From: Methanocalculus natronophilus
GTDB lineage: Archaea > Halobacteriota > Methanomicrobia > Methanomicrobiales > Methanocorpusculaceae
Assembly (NCBI RefSeq): GCF_038751955.1
Contig: NZ_JBCEXH010000002.1
Coordinates: forward strand, 248,001 to 312,000
Direction of reading: 5' to 3'
DNA length: 64,000 nucleotides
The translations under genes were made by a program, and so were the position numbers. The notes beneath the pieces were generated by a model. That model ran no database searches, was not told the origin of the DNA, and saw only the letters and a program-made list of their open reading frames with translations. The first letter of the stretch is position 1; each line of letters opens with the position of its first letter. This document shows, one piece after another, positions 45,963-53,300 of the stretch.

Positions 45963-47369
45963 TTACGTCTGTAAAAAATCACAGACTGTTGGTTCCATTT
46001 GTTCCAGATCGACAAGAACGGCCTGGCCCGGAGTCGGGTTGATGTTCATCTGTTTCTGGAAAGCCGTCTGGGACTGCCAGGTGCCGGCATTCACTGCAAG
46101 CACACCCCTGTACCGGGAGATCCCGGTGATATGGATATGGCCGGTATGGAGTATCTCCGGCACCGGATCAATGAGAAACCGGTCTTTTTCTGTTGCAAGC
46201 ATCGGTGTTCTCCTCCCATAGGTGGGTGCAAGATGCCGGCGTTTCAGCATCGCCTCCATCATTTCGCCGGGTTCTTCGTATTTTGCGCCGGGGATGAGGC
46301 TGATGAGATCGTCAATACTCCGTCCATGGTACATCAGCACCCGGGCACCCTGGATCGAGACAACAGCAGGGTTCTCCACAAAGAGGCAGTTCTTCGGGAA
46401 GGTTGAACGGAACTCTTCTGGGATCACCGGCTGGGGCTCTGCGGCACGGACAACATCATGGTTTCCGGGAGCAAGGACAATTTTGATGCGTGAGGGAAGG
46501 GTCGAGAGCATCTCCCCAAGCTGGTCATATTGTTCATAGATATTGGTGATGGTAAGCTCCTTCTCCTGGCCGGGATAGATGCCGATCCCCTCAACAAGAT
46601 CGCCTGCAACCAGGAGGTATGTGATATCGTCTGCTTGGGTTAGCCAGTCGCAGAACCGTTCCCAGGGCTCTGCGAGAAAGGTGTCAGATCCGATATGGAT
46701 ATCAGAGATGAACGCAGCTTTCCCGCCATTCTGTGGGGTATAGGGAGCATGCTGGATTGGAATGTCGGGTCTGAAGAGCTGGTCGGCATAGAAGAGCTTC
46801 CCATCAGGTGATAGTTTTCCCCGGATCCCAAGCACTTCATCGGGGACGATCCGCTCAGCCTCGGTAAACGAGTCTCTTTTGTTATTGAAGAGGACGGGAA
46901 TGGTACCGGTTGGATCTTCCAGCTCAAGGATACGGTGGCCCTTTGCGGTTGTTCTGGCATCAATGACAAGCCCGATGATCAGTACATCACTGTCACGGAA
47001 CCGTGACGAATGGGTGAGTGCCTCTATCGGGATTGCACCGGCCCGTTTCCTGATGAGGCCGCCGAGTCTGTCGTACCGGTTCCTGAAGAGAGAGACATAA
47101 TCTTCGATCTGCCGTATGGGGCCTGTTGATCCTTCCATTCCCTCAATAATCTCAAGCACCGGATCGGCAGTGAACCTGAGTCCGTCGCGTTTTGGAGCAA
47201 GAGCCGGGATGTGGGAGGGGAGGACAACCGTACAGTCGTCCTGGAGTGCCGAGATGATGCCTGATATGAGTGCCGGATCCCCGCGCTCCCGCAGGTATGA
47301 GACGACAGCCGGATCAACCAGGTGTCCAGCCTCACAGAACCTGGCAATAATCTCCTGCTCCACGAGCAT
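45963..47369 (-). CDS. polB: DNA polymerase D small subunit (DP1, exonuclease subunit)
   Basis: The 468-residue protein has an OB-fold (about 135-205; DVLIIGLVIDARTTAKGHRILELEDPTGTIPVLFNNKR) followed by an Mre11-like phosphoesterase domain. Its metal motifs are AFISDIHIGSDTF, LLVAGDLVEGIGIYPGQE, VLAPGNHDVVRAAEPQP and ILHTGHIHITG; all catalytic His/Asp positions seem intact, so 3'-5' proofreading is expected. PolD is the main replicative polymerase of euryarchaea. The large subunit DP2 is not in the window. The gene lies about 3 kb from orc1/cdc6 and the putative origin. Confidence 0.95.
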   Translation of the reverse strand: MLVEQEIIARFCEAGHLVDPAVVSYLRERGDPALISGIISALQDDCTVVLPSHIPALAPKRDGLRFTADPVLEIIEGMEGSTGPIRQIEDYVSLFRNRYDRLGGLIRKRAGAIPIEALTHSSRFRDSDVLIIGLVIDARTTAKGHRILELEDPTGTIPVLFNNKRDSFTEAERIVPDEVLGIRGKLSPDGKLFYADQLFRPDIPIQHAPYTPQNGGKAAFISDIHIGSDTFLAEPWERFCDWLTQADDITYLLVAGDLVEGIGIYPGQEKELTITNIYEQYDQLGEMLSTLPSRIKIVLAPGNHDVVRAAEPQPVIPEEFRSTFPKNCLFVENPAVVSIQGARVLMYHGRSIDDLISLIPGAKYEEPGEMMEAMLKRRHLAPTYGRRTPMLATEKDRFLIDPVPEILHTGHIHITGISRYRGVLAVNAGTWQSQTAFQKQMNINPTPGQAVLVDLEQMEPTVCDFLQT

Positions 47370-47483
47370 AGATGAGTAGTTGGGATCTCTGATCCAATTA
47401 TACCTTGGATCAGGGTTGCCGGATGCCGTGGGTATCGCGGGCGATCCGGAGAAAAACGTCTGGAGGATCCCTCATCGTGTCTG

Positions 47484-48710
47484 TCAAAGAGACTCGATGA
47501 AGGTTCCAATCCGCTTTACGGCTTCATTGAGATCATCACGGGATGCAGCGTATGCACACCTGACATGGCCCCTGCCTGACGGGCCAAAGGCGCTTCCGGG
47601 GGCGACTGCAACCTGTTGTTCGAGTAAGAGCCGTTCAGCAAACTCTTCATCCGAGAGGCCCGTGGATTTGATTGACGGGAATGCATAGAACGCACCCTTC
47701 GGCAGGTGGCAGGAGAGGCCGATCTTGTTCAGTCCGGCGACAAAGAGGTTGCGGCGCATCCTGAATTCGGCAGCCATACGGTTTTTCGCCTCGTCTGCGT
47801 TCTTTAATGCCTCTATTGCGGCATATTGGGAGATTGTTGGGGCGCAGAGCATCACGTACTGGTGAATCTTCAGTGCGGCAGCAGCGATGTCGGGGGGGGC
47901 ACAGAGGTAGCCGACACGCCATCCTGTCATCGAATACGACTTCGAGAACCCGTTCAGTGTGATCGTCCGTTCCCAGAGATCATCTATTGAAGCCGGGGCA
48001 ACATGGGTGCCTTCATAGGTGAGTTCGGAGTAGATCTCATCAGAGAGGAGGAGGAGATCATGATCGATGATGATATCGGAGATTGCCCTGAGATCATCTC
48101 TGTTCATCACGCCGCCGGTCGGGTTATTTGGGAAGTTGATCATCAGAAGCTTCGTCTTCTTCGTCACCCTCTCCATAAGGGCATCAGGGGTCACCCTGAA
48201 CTCATCATCTGCAGGACAGGGGAGGAGGACCGGGATACCGCCAGCCAGGGTGACGCAGGGTGCGTACGATACATAGCAGGGATCAGCCACCAGCACCTCG
48301 TCTCCTGGATCAACAACGGTCCTGACCGCCAGGTCAAGGCCTTCTGAGACGCCGCCGGTGATGATGATCTCGTCCTGCGGATCATAGCTGATCGCATACC
48401 GTGAGAGGAGGGAGGAGGAGATCAGGTCACGGAGCTCTTCAAGTCCCTTATTCGAGGTGTATGCCGTCAGACCGGATTCAATTGAATCGATTCCCGCAAC
48501 CGAGACGTTCCAGGGGGTGTTAAAATCGGGCTCGCCGACCCCAAGAGAGATGACATCACTCATCGAGAGGAGGAGATCAAAAAATTTCCGTATCCCGGAG
48601 GGGGGTATTGCCTGTGCCCGCTCCGAGATATAGCTCTTTTTCAGTGGGGGGTTTCCACTCTCAGAAACTGTAGGGAAGACGGTCGACTCCTTCACTTCTC
48701 TGTAACTCAC
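47484..48710 (-). CDS. Class I/II PLP aminotransferase
   Basis: Aspartate-aminotransferase-like enzyme of about 408 residues: VISLGVGEPDFNTPWNVS, YTSNKGLEELRDLISSSL, NFPNNPTGGVMNRDDL, LSDEIYSELTYEGTHVAP and the PLP lysine in LNGFSKSYSMTGWRVGYLC. The family start is near SGIRKFFDLLLSMSDVISLG. GTG 48710 has AAGGAG seven nt upstream, giving an overlap of 50 nt with the end of the Lrp gene; ATG 48716 is the alternative. Pairing with an Lrp/AsnC regulator is common for archaeal amino-acid aminotransferases and suggests amino-acid-responsive expression. Confidence 0.88.
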   Translation of the reverse strand: MSYREVKESTVFPTVSESGNPPLKKSYISERAQAIPPSGIRKFFDLLLSMSDVISLGVGEPDFNTPWNVSVAGIDSIESGLTAYTSNKGLEELRDLISSSLLSRYAISYDPQDEIIITGGVSEGLDLAVRTVVDPGDEVLVADPCYVSYAPCVTLAGGIPVLLPCPADDEFRVTPDALMERVTKKTKLLMINFPNNPTGGVMNRDDLRAISDIIIDHDLLLLSDEIYSELTYEGTHVAPASIDDLWERTITLNGFSKSYSMTGWRVGYLCAPPDIAAAALKIHQYVMLCAPTISQYAAIEALKNADEAKNRMAAEFRMRRNLFVAGLNKIGLSCHLPKGAFYAFPSIKSTGLSDEEFAERLLLEQQVAVAPGSAFGPSGRGHVRCAYAASRDDLNEAVKRIGTFIESL

Positions 48711-49152
48711 AGCCATGCTCCTTGTAGGTCTTCATGACAATATGGGTCACGGTTCCCCTGATACTGTCAAGTGACGCGATATGTCCTGATACAAATTCCG
48801 AGACCTCCTGCATCGTCCTGCCGGTGACAATGAGCTGGAGATCATAACTGCCGGTGACGAGGCGAAGCGATCTTACTTCTGGGAACCGGGCAACCCGGTT
48901 GGCGATCCGGTCATATCCAAATTCGCTTTCGGGGCTGACTTTCACCTCGACGACTGCCATGACATCATCTACCCCTGCCTTCTTCCAGTCGATGACAGCA
49001 GAATATTTCAGCAGGATTCCTGCCTTCTCAAGAGCATCAATCCGCTGGCGGACTTCCTTTGCCGGGAGGTTCAACATCGTTTGGAGATCTTCGTCCGGAA
49101 TCCTGGAGTCGGATTCGAGGAGCTGCAGGATCTCCCTGTCTTTTGCATCCAT
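48661..49152 (-). CDS. Lrp/AsnC-family transcriptional regulator
   Basis: The 163-residue protein has an N-terminal winged HTH (about 1-55; MDAKDREILQLLESDSRIPDEDLQTMLNLPAKEVRQRIDALEKAGIL) and a C-terminal ligand-binding RAM/AsnC domain (about 65-145; VMAVVEVKVSPESEFGYDRIANRVARFPEVRSLRLVTGSYDLQLIVTG). It precedes and overlaps the aminotransferase gene, which it probably controls in response to an amino acid. 21 nt downstream of orc1 in the same direction, so it may be read from the orc1 promoter as well. Confidence 0.92.
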   Translation of the reverse strand: MDAKDREILQLLESDSRIPDEDLQTMLNLPAKEVRQRIDALEKAGILLKYSAVIDWKKAGVDDVMAVVEVKVSPESEFGYDRIANRVARFPEVRSLRLVTGSYDLQLIVTGRTMQEVSEFVSGHIASLDSIRGTVTHIVMKTYKEHGCELQRSEGVDRLPYSF

Positions 49153-49173
49153 TGGAAATTCACCTCTGGTTCT

Positions 49174-50433
49174 TTACTTGAAGAGTTCGTTTGCCTGTTC
49201 TTCATTATACCGGGAGATCTTATGCTCGACAAGCCGCTGATCGCTCATGATAACATCCCAGATCCGGTTGGTTGCCGAATCAAACGAGATCTCCTTTGTG
49301 CGTCCATATCTCCCCCTCGATATAACACGTGTTGATATGACACCAAGCATATTTAATTCACTGATGAGATCGGTTACCCGGCGGTGTGTCAGGGTTTCAA
49401 GGGAGAGTTCGCGGGTGATCTCACGGTACAGACGCATCACATCACCGCTTGTAAAGATCTTCTGGTTGATCTTGTGGAGGAGGAGCATCGCATAGAGGAC
49501 CACTTTGCTCTGTGTCGGGAGTGTTGAGATGCATTCGACCATGCTGTCTGTCTCTATCTTCTCCTGGGCAAGCCGGACGTGCCTGTCGGTTACGGAATCC
49601 TCACTTCCGCGATCGGCAAGCTCTCCTGAGACACGGAGGAGATCCAGTGCACGGCGTGCGTCACCATGTTCCTGCGCGGCGAGCGCGGCACAGAGCGGGA
49701 TGACCCCGTCTGCCAGCACCCCGTCTATAAACGCCAGCTCCGCCCGCTGCTGGAGGATATCGACAAGCTGGGGGGCATTGTAGGGAGGGAAGACGAGCTC
49801 CTCCTCGGAGAGGGAGGAGAGGACGCGTGGGTCAAGGAAATCGGTGAACCTGAGATCGTTTGAGATGCCGATGATACAGACCTTTGATCGTTCGAGTTCG
49901 GAGTTTATCCTGGTGAGGTTGTAGAGGGTTTCGTCACCGCTCTTCTTGACGAGTTTATCGATCTCATCAAGAATGATGACAAGGACACCTCCCTCATTCT
50001 CCAGGATATTTTTGAGTTCCGCATAAACCTGATCGGTTGGCCACCCTGTCATGGGGATATGGGTCCTGGTTCGGTCGGAGCTGAGTGCATCCACGTTTTC
50101 CACAAGTTTTGCAATCTGGGCAAGCACCCGGTACTGGGTGTCGATAACCTCACAATTTAAGTGGATAACCCGGCATCGTGTATTCATATGACTGCCGGCA
50201 CGTTCCAGCTCGTAGCCGACATACCGGACAGATGCGGTCTTTCCTGTGCCGGTTTTTCCATAAATCAGGATATTGGAGGGGGTTTCGTTCTGGAGGGAGG
50301 GAGCAAGAACAGCAGCGATCGAATCAATCTGGGGTGCCCGGTGGGGAAGGATTTGGGGGCGATAACTATGCCGAAGAACTTCCCTGTTTTTAAAAACATT
50401 GTTTTTTCCCAGGTATTTTTTAAAAAGACCCAT
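49174..50433 (-). CDS. Orc1/Cdc6 origin-binding AAA+ initiator
   Basis: Archaeal replication initiator of about 419 residues. Walker A is NILIYGKTGTGKTASVRYVG, Walker B VLVIILDEIDKLV, sensor-type segment KVCIIGISNDLRFTDFLDPRVLSSLSEEELVFPPYNAPQLVDIL, then a C-terminal winged helix (about 320-415) that recognises ORB DNA. MGLFKKYLGKNNVFKNREVL at 50433 fits the family; GTG 50457 would add eight residues. It is transcribed away from the ORB-rich region directly upstream, the usual arrangement of an archaeal origin. Confidence 0.95.
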   Translation of the reverse strand: MGLFKKYLGKNNVFKNREVLRHSYRPQILPHRAPQIDSIAAVLAPSLQNETPSNILIYGKTGTGKTASVRYVGYELERAGSHMNTRCRVIHLNCEVIDTQYRVLAQIAKLVENVDALSSDRTRTHIPMTGWPTDQVYAELKNILENEGGVLVIILDEIDKLVKKSGDETLYNLTRINSELERSKVCIIGISNDLRFTDFLDPRVLSSLSEEELVFPPYNAPQLVDILQQRAELAFIDGVLADGVIPLCAALAAQEHGDARRALDLLRVSGELADRGSEDSVTDRHVRLAQEKIETDSMVECISTLPTQSKVVLYAMLLLHKINQKIFTSGDVMRLYREITRELSLETLTHRRVTDLISELNMLGVISTRVISRGRYGRTKEISFDSATNRIWDVIMSDQRLVEHKISRYNEEQANELFK

Positions 50434-50590
50434 TGATTGGACGCTATCATCTGTCACCTTGTATTTCCCCTCCGCATTGCCGCTTGAAACATTCTTCAGC
50501 CAGGTTTTCTGTGATCAGGGATCTCCTCTCTTCAGGTGAGAATAATTGATCCAAAATCCATGACTAGATGACACACTCCATACTATTAAA

Positions 50591-50611
50591 CCCCACTATT
50601 TCCATTGGAAA
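50591..50611 (-). repeat. Origin recognition box 1
   Basis: Minus-strand core TTCCAATGGAAATAGTGGGG. Compared with the archaeal ORB/mini-ORB (TTCCAGTGGAAAC.AA.GGGG) it keeps the dyad and G run with two or three changes. Confidence 0.75.
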
Positions 50612-50668
50612 GATAACATAGAACTAATCCTCAACTGATGTATATGGCATTTGTTTGGGAAGTGAGAA

Positions 50669-50690
50669 CCCCTTTGTTTCCACTGGAAAC
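50669..50690 (-). repeat. Origin recognition box 2
   Basis: Minus-strand core TTCCAGTGGAAACAAAGGGG, an essentially perfect match to the archaeal ORB consensus. Best copy in the window. Confidence 0.88.
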
Positions 50691-50876
50691 CGATTGAAGA
50701 CAAAAGAGAGGTTTTGGAGCGATATTGCTGGTATAACAGAGACAGGAAGGTGATTTCCATGATCTCCTGTGGAGGGGGTTGCCTGCCGGTGGGATACTGT
50801 TCTCCTGTCTCTGTGAGAGGGGCAGGCTCTGTTTTTCCGGGGTCTTGGGAGTGTGTTGTCTGGAAGGAGACCCCGA

Positions 50877-50898
50877 CCCCTTTGTTTCTACTGGAGAA
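50877..50898 (-). repeat. Origin recognition box 3
   Basis: Minus-strand core CTCCAGTAGAAACAAAGGGG. The downstream A/G-rich half and G run are intact; the dyad has two changes. It borders the purine-rich tract. Confidence 0.75.
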
Positions 50899-51069
50899 AA
50901 ATGGGGGGCAGGAGGGGGGAAAGATACGGAGACAAAGAAGAGGGGAAGAGAAAGGAAAATATGGGGAAATAAGAGAAAATAAGGGAAAAAGAATGAGAAA
51001 AAGGAAGAAAAGAAGAGAGAAGGAAGAGGAAAAAAGAGAGGAAAAGGAAGAGAGCGGGATCAGAAGCAG
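50892..51069 (+). repeat. Polypurine tract in the origin
   Basis: About 178 nt in which well over 90 percent of plus-strand bases are A or G, composed of irregular GGAA, AGAG and GAAAA blocks. It lies between ORB3 and the AT-rich core. Such strand-asymmetric DNA can form triplex or other unwound structures; function here is inferred from position only. Confidence 0.65.
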
Positions 51070-51089
51070 GTATGTTCTGAAGGTACAAA

Positions 51090-51300
51090 ATAGAAGTCAT
51101 TTGTATCTATGTTTTTTAATGTATATATACTTTATTAAATGAATTTTAGCATGGACAAAATTAAAAAATAATCATCTATAATTCTTTATATTAAATTATT
51201 TAATTATAAACACTTATCTCTATATCTTACTATATCTTACTTTATTTTATTATATCTTATTATATTTTACTTTATCTCACTTTACCGTACCTTATCTTAC
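51090..51300. other. AT-rich duplex unwinding candidate
   Basis: Roughly 210 nt of very AT-rich DNA (runs such as TTAAATTATTTAATTATAAA) between ORB3 and ORB4. This is the natural candidate for initial strand opening. Confidence 0.7.
51211..51300 (+). repeat. Nine degenerate 10-bp tandem units in the AT-rich core
   Basis: Units fall exactly every 10 bp: CACTTATCTC, TATATCTTAC, TATATCTTAC, TTTATTTTAT, TATATCTTAT, TATATTTTAC, TTTATCTCAC, TTTACCGTAC, CTTATCTTAC. The period equals about one helical turn, so all units face the same side of the duplex. Consensus is TATATCTTAC. Confidence 0.75.
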
Positions 51301-51398
51301 CGTAACATGTCTGACCTCTCTCTCTGGCCTCTCATTCTCTTCGTTATTATACCCTGGAACAATCCCCTGAAATACTGTCCCCTCTCCCCTCCCCTCCA

Positions 51399-51420
51399 AC
51401 CTCCAGTGGAAATAAAGGGG
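51399..51420 (+). repeat. Origin recognition box 4
   Basis: Plus-strand core CTCCAGTGGAAATAAAGGGG. It is inverted relative to ORBs 1-3 and lies on the other side of the AT-rich core, inside a pyrimidine-rich stretch. Confidence 0.82.
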
Positions 51421-51600
51421 TCCCCCCTCCCTCTCCCTGTATCCCCTCTATTGTCTGACAAATCAGCATCTTGCCTGATCCCTATATGAAGGTGTTTCAA
51501 AAGAACCCTGAATATGCGTTTTTTCTATTCGAAATCGAATAATTGAGGCTTAAAGGTCTTTCAACCCGATAAATGATTCAAGGCGGTCCACATTCAGACG

Positions 51601-51621
51601 CCCCCTTATTTCCACTGGAAA
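51601..51621 (-). repeat. Origin recognition box 5
   Basis: Minus-strand core TTCCAGTGGAAATAAGGGGG. Strong match, about 180 nt beyond ORB4 and 60 nt before the 16-bp repeat array. Confidence 0.82.
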
Positions 51622-51664
51622 AATGATCAAACCAGGCCACTCCGGAACCAGGATTCCAGGTATC

Positions 51665-51744
51665 GCAACAACGCACCAATGCAACAACCCGGTAATGCAG
51701 CAATCCGGCAATGGAACAATTCAGCAATGGAGCGATCCAGCGAT
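51665..51744 (+). repeat. Five 16-bp iteron-like direct repeats
   Basis: Adjacent units GCAACAACGCACCAAT, GCAACAACCCGGTAAT, GCAGCAATCCGGCAAT, GGAACAATTCAGCAAT and GGAGCGATCCAGCGAT. Approximate consensus is GSARCAAYCCRGCAAT. They lie between ORB5 and the moaB-like gene. Iteron-type arrays bind initiators in plasmids; their role in an archaeal chromosome origin is open. Confidence 0.7.
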
Positions 51745-51843
51745 CCATGCAGATCAAAAAAAAAAGAGCCCAGGAGATAATCCAGAGAATCGTCACATCA
51801 GCAGGGAAGAAGGGCTTTTCACCTGTTCAGACAATTATATGCT

Positions 51844-52389
51844 ATGAGCCATGATCAGCACGAGGCCGGCCACCATCACCATACAAACCAGGCTGGTACG
51901 CCAACCGATCGCGTCCCAATCAGGGCGGCAGTGATCACCGTCTCCACAACACGAACAAGAACCGATGACAGATCCGGCAGGACCGCAACTGATCTCCTTG
52001 CCGCAGCCGGTATCGGGGTGGTATTCTATCGTATTGTGGCTGACCGCGAGGATGCGATCCAGGCAGCCCTCCAGGAGGCCCTCACTGAGGCAGACTGCAT
52101 CATCCTTAACGGGGGCACAGGCCTCACCCCGGATGACTGCACCATTGAAGCGGTCAAACCACTCCTTGAGAAGGAGATGCCCGGGTTTGGGGAGCTCTTC
52201 CGGCAGAAGAGCATCGCCGAGGTTGGAACAGCAGTCATCCTCTCACGCGCAACCGCCGGGATCATCTCCGGCCGGGCCATCTTCTGTATACCGGGATCAA
52301 CAAAAGCGGTCAGGCTGGCAGTTGAAGATATAATCATCCCTGAGATCCGGCATATCCTTGCCCATGCAGCCCCCAGACGGGAGAGCTAA
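51844..52389 (+). CDS. MoaB/MogA-family molybdopterin adenylyltransferase with His-rich N-terminus
   Basis: The 181-residue protein has the MoaB/Mog fold: AVITVSTTRTRTDDRSGRTATDLLAAAGIGVVFYRIVADRED, CIILNGGTGLTPDDCTIEAV, GFGELFRQKSIAEVGTAVILSRATAGIISGRAIFCIPGSTKAVRLAVEDIIIPEIRHIL. This family adenylylates molybdopterin before Mo or W insertion, needed for formylmethanofuran dehydrogenase in methanogens. An extra N-terminal segment (MSHDQHEAGHHHHTNQAG) has six His in its first 13 residues and may bind metal. It starts right at the edge of the origin and is followed by a poly-T terminator. Confidence 0.9.
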   Translation: MSHDQHEAGHHHHTNQAGTPTDRVPIRAAVITVSTTRTRTDDRSGRTATDLLAAAGIGVVFYRIVADREDAIQAALQEALTEADCIILNGGTGLTPDDCTIEAVKPLLEKEMPGFGELFRQKSIAEVGTAVILSRATAGIISGRAIFCIPGSTKAVRLAVEDIIIPEIRHILAHAAPRRES

Positions 52390-52390
52390 G

Positions 52391-52399
52391 TTTTTTTTT
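52391..52399 (+). terminator. Poly-T terminator candidate after the moaB-like gene
   Basis: T9 begins one base after the TAA stop codon. Confidence 0.6.
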
Positions 52400-52541
52400 C
52401 AACGGCGAGGGAGAGATCCATAAGGGGGAGGCCGGAGATGCGTATCCCGGTTGCCAGGAGAAGAAAAAGAGATCCCGGAAGAAGAAACTCCGGGCACTGC
52501 ACCCGTCCCCTTCCACTTCCCCCTTCTTTTCCAGAACTTCC

Positions 52542-53060
52542 TTACTTCAGGACATTCAACAGTGCGGTCCGCTCAACAACCAGTTCGGCTATCCGCCTGC
52601 GGCCGACCGCCTCAAGCTCGGGGTCTGTGATCCCAAAAAGCTCCTTGAGGACTGGTATTCGGCGATCCGGTATCTCGTCTTCATCCGGGATGATCGAGAT
52701 CCTGCTCTCCAGCTCCTCCCAGACCGGGGCGGAATCGGGGATGACTGCCACCCATGCAGTCATCTCCCCCTCATGCAGCCCGAATTTCATTGCAACTCCT
52801 GTCTGCCGCTGGCCGGATGCATACAGGAGCACCTCCATCTCAAGGCTCCTTGCGGTCATGGCCTGCTCTTCCTCAGCACGCAACGCCTGATCCAGCGCGG
52901 CACGTGCATGTATGCGGCCGGCCATCAATTCTGCGTCCATAAGGACGATCCGGACACCAAAGCGCTCCTGCAGCGCCCTGAGATCCCCGAGAAACTCACT
53001 CACAGAATCAATTCTGCATCTTCCCAACTTCAATGACCAGGCAGTATCTTCTCTCATCAT
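52542..53060 (-). CDS. KEOPS complex subunit Cgi121
   Basis: The 172-residue protein matches Cgi121: LGDLRALQERFGVRIVLMDAELMAGRIHARAALDQALRAEEEQAMTARSLEMEVLLYASGQRQTGVAMKFGLHEGEMTAWVAVIP, then a C-terminal helical part ending VERTALLNVL. Cgi121 binds the CCA end of tRNA and Bud32 in KEOPS, which makes t6A37 in tRNAs decoding ANN codons. Other KEOPS genes are not in the window. It lies downstream of hel308 in the same direction with a 240-nt gap; the adjacency of Cgi121 and a Hel308/Ski2-like helicase gene is seen in other archaea as far as I recall. Confidence 0.85.
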   Translation of the reverse strand: MMREDTAWSLKLGRCRIDSVSEFLGDLRALQERFGVRIVLMDAELMAGRIHARAALDQALRAEEEQAMTARSLEMEVLLYASGQRQTGVAMKFGLHEGEMTAWVAVIPDSAPVWEELESRISIIPDEDEIPDRRIPVLKELFGITDPELEAVGRRRIAELVVERTALLNVLK

Positions 53061-53300
53061 TCACCATTCCGTTCGTACTTGTTGGAGTAGTGGTACTTGT
53101 ATACGGGATAATGGTTACATATACCTCATCCAACGTATCGTGGTACCTCATCACCATGTTGTCAGGTCTCTTTTCAATTATTGTTTCCAACAGTCAGATC
53201 TCCTGCTCATGACCGAACCAGGGGTACCTGATACCTGGTTTTTCAGGGTTTTGATGATATCCGGGTCTCCCGTGTTTGGGCTCTTCTCTTTTTTTGGTAA
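53061..53300. other. Spacer between hel308 and cgi121
   Basis: No supported gene. A minus-strand frame at 53008-53190 overlaps the cgi121 start and is Thr-rich without family features. The spacer presumably holds the cgi121 promoter, but no clear TATA box was seen. Confidence 0.4.

Larger units (their letters stand above)
50434..51843. other. Putative chromosomal replication origin (oriC)
   Basis: About 1.4 kb without convincing genes, directly upstream of orc1/cdc6. From left to right it holds three ORB sequences in minus orientation, a purine-rich tract, an AT-rich segment (about 51090-51300) ending in phased 10-bp repeats, an ORB in plus orientation, another in minus orientation, and five 16-bp direct repeats. 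ORBs 1-3 and 4 flank the AT-rich core with their G runs pointing outwards on both sides. Composition, ORB matches and the adjacent initiator gene agree with known archaeal origins. Apparent frames inside (for example in 50714-51142 and 51623-51847) look like low-complexity translations. Confidence 0.85.

Noticed and set aside
50714-51142. Open frames through the origin purine tract (plus 50714-51142, minus 50888-51100)
   Set aside because: They are low-complexity Lys/Arg/Glu/Gly or Ser/Phe/Pro translations of a purine-rich strand, without ribosome site or family features.
51623-51847. 74-codon plus-strand frame over the iteron array
   Set aside because: Its Gln/Asn/Pro-rich content is explained by the 16-bp repeats and it overlaps the moaB-like start.
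53008-53190. 60-codon minus-strand frame overlapping the start of cgi121
   Set aside because: Overlaps a confident gene and has a Thr-rich, non-family sequence.
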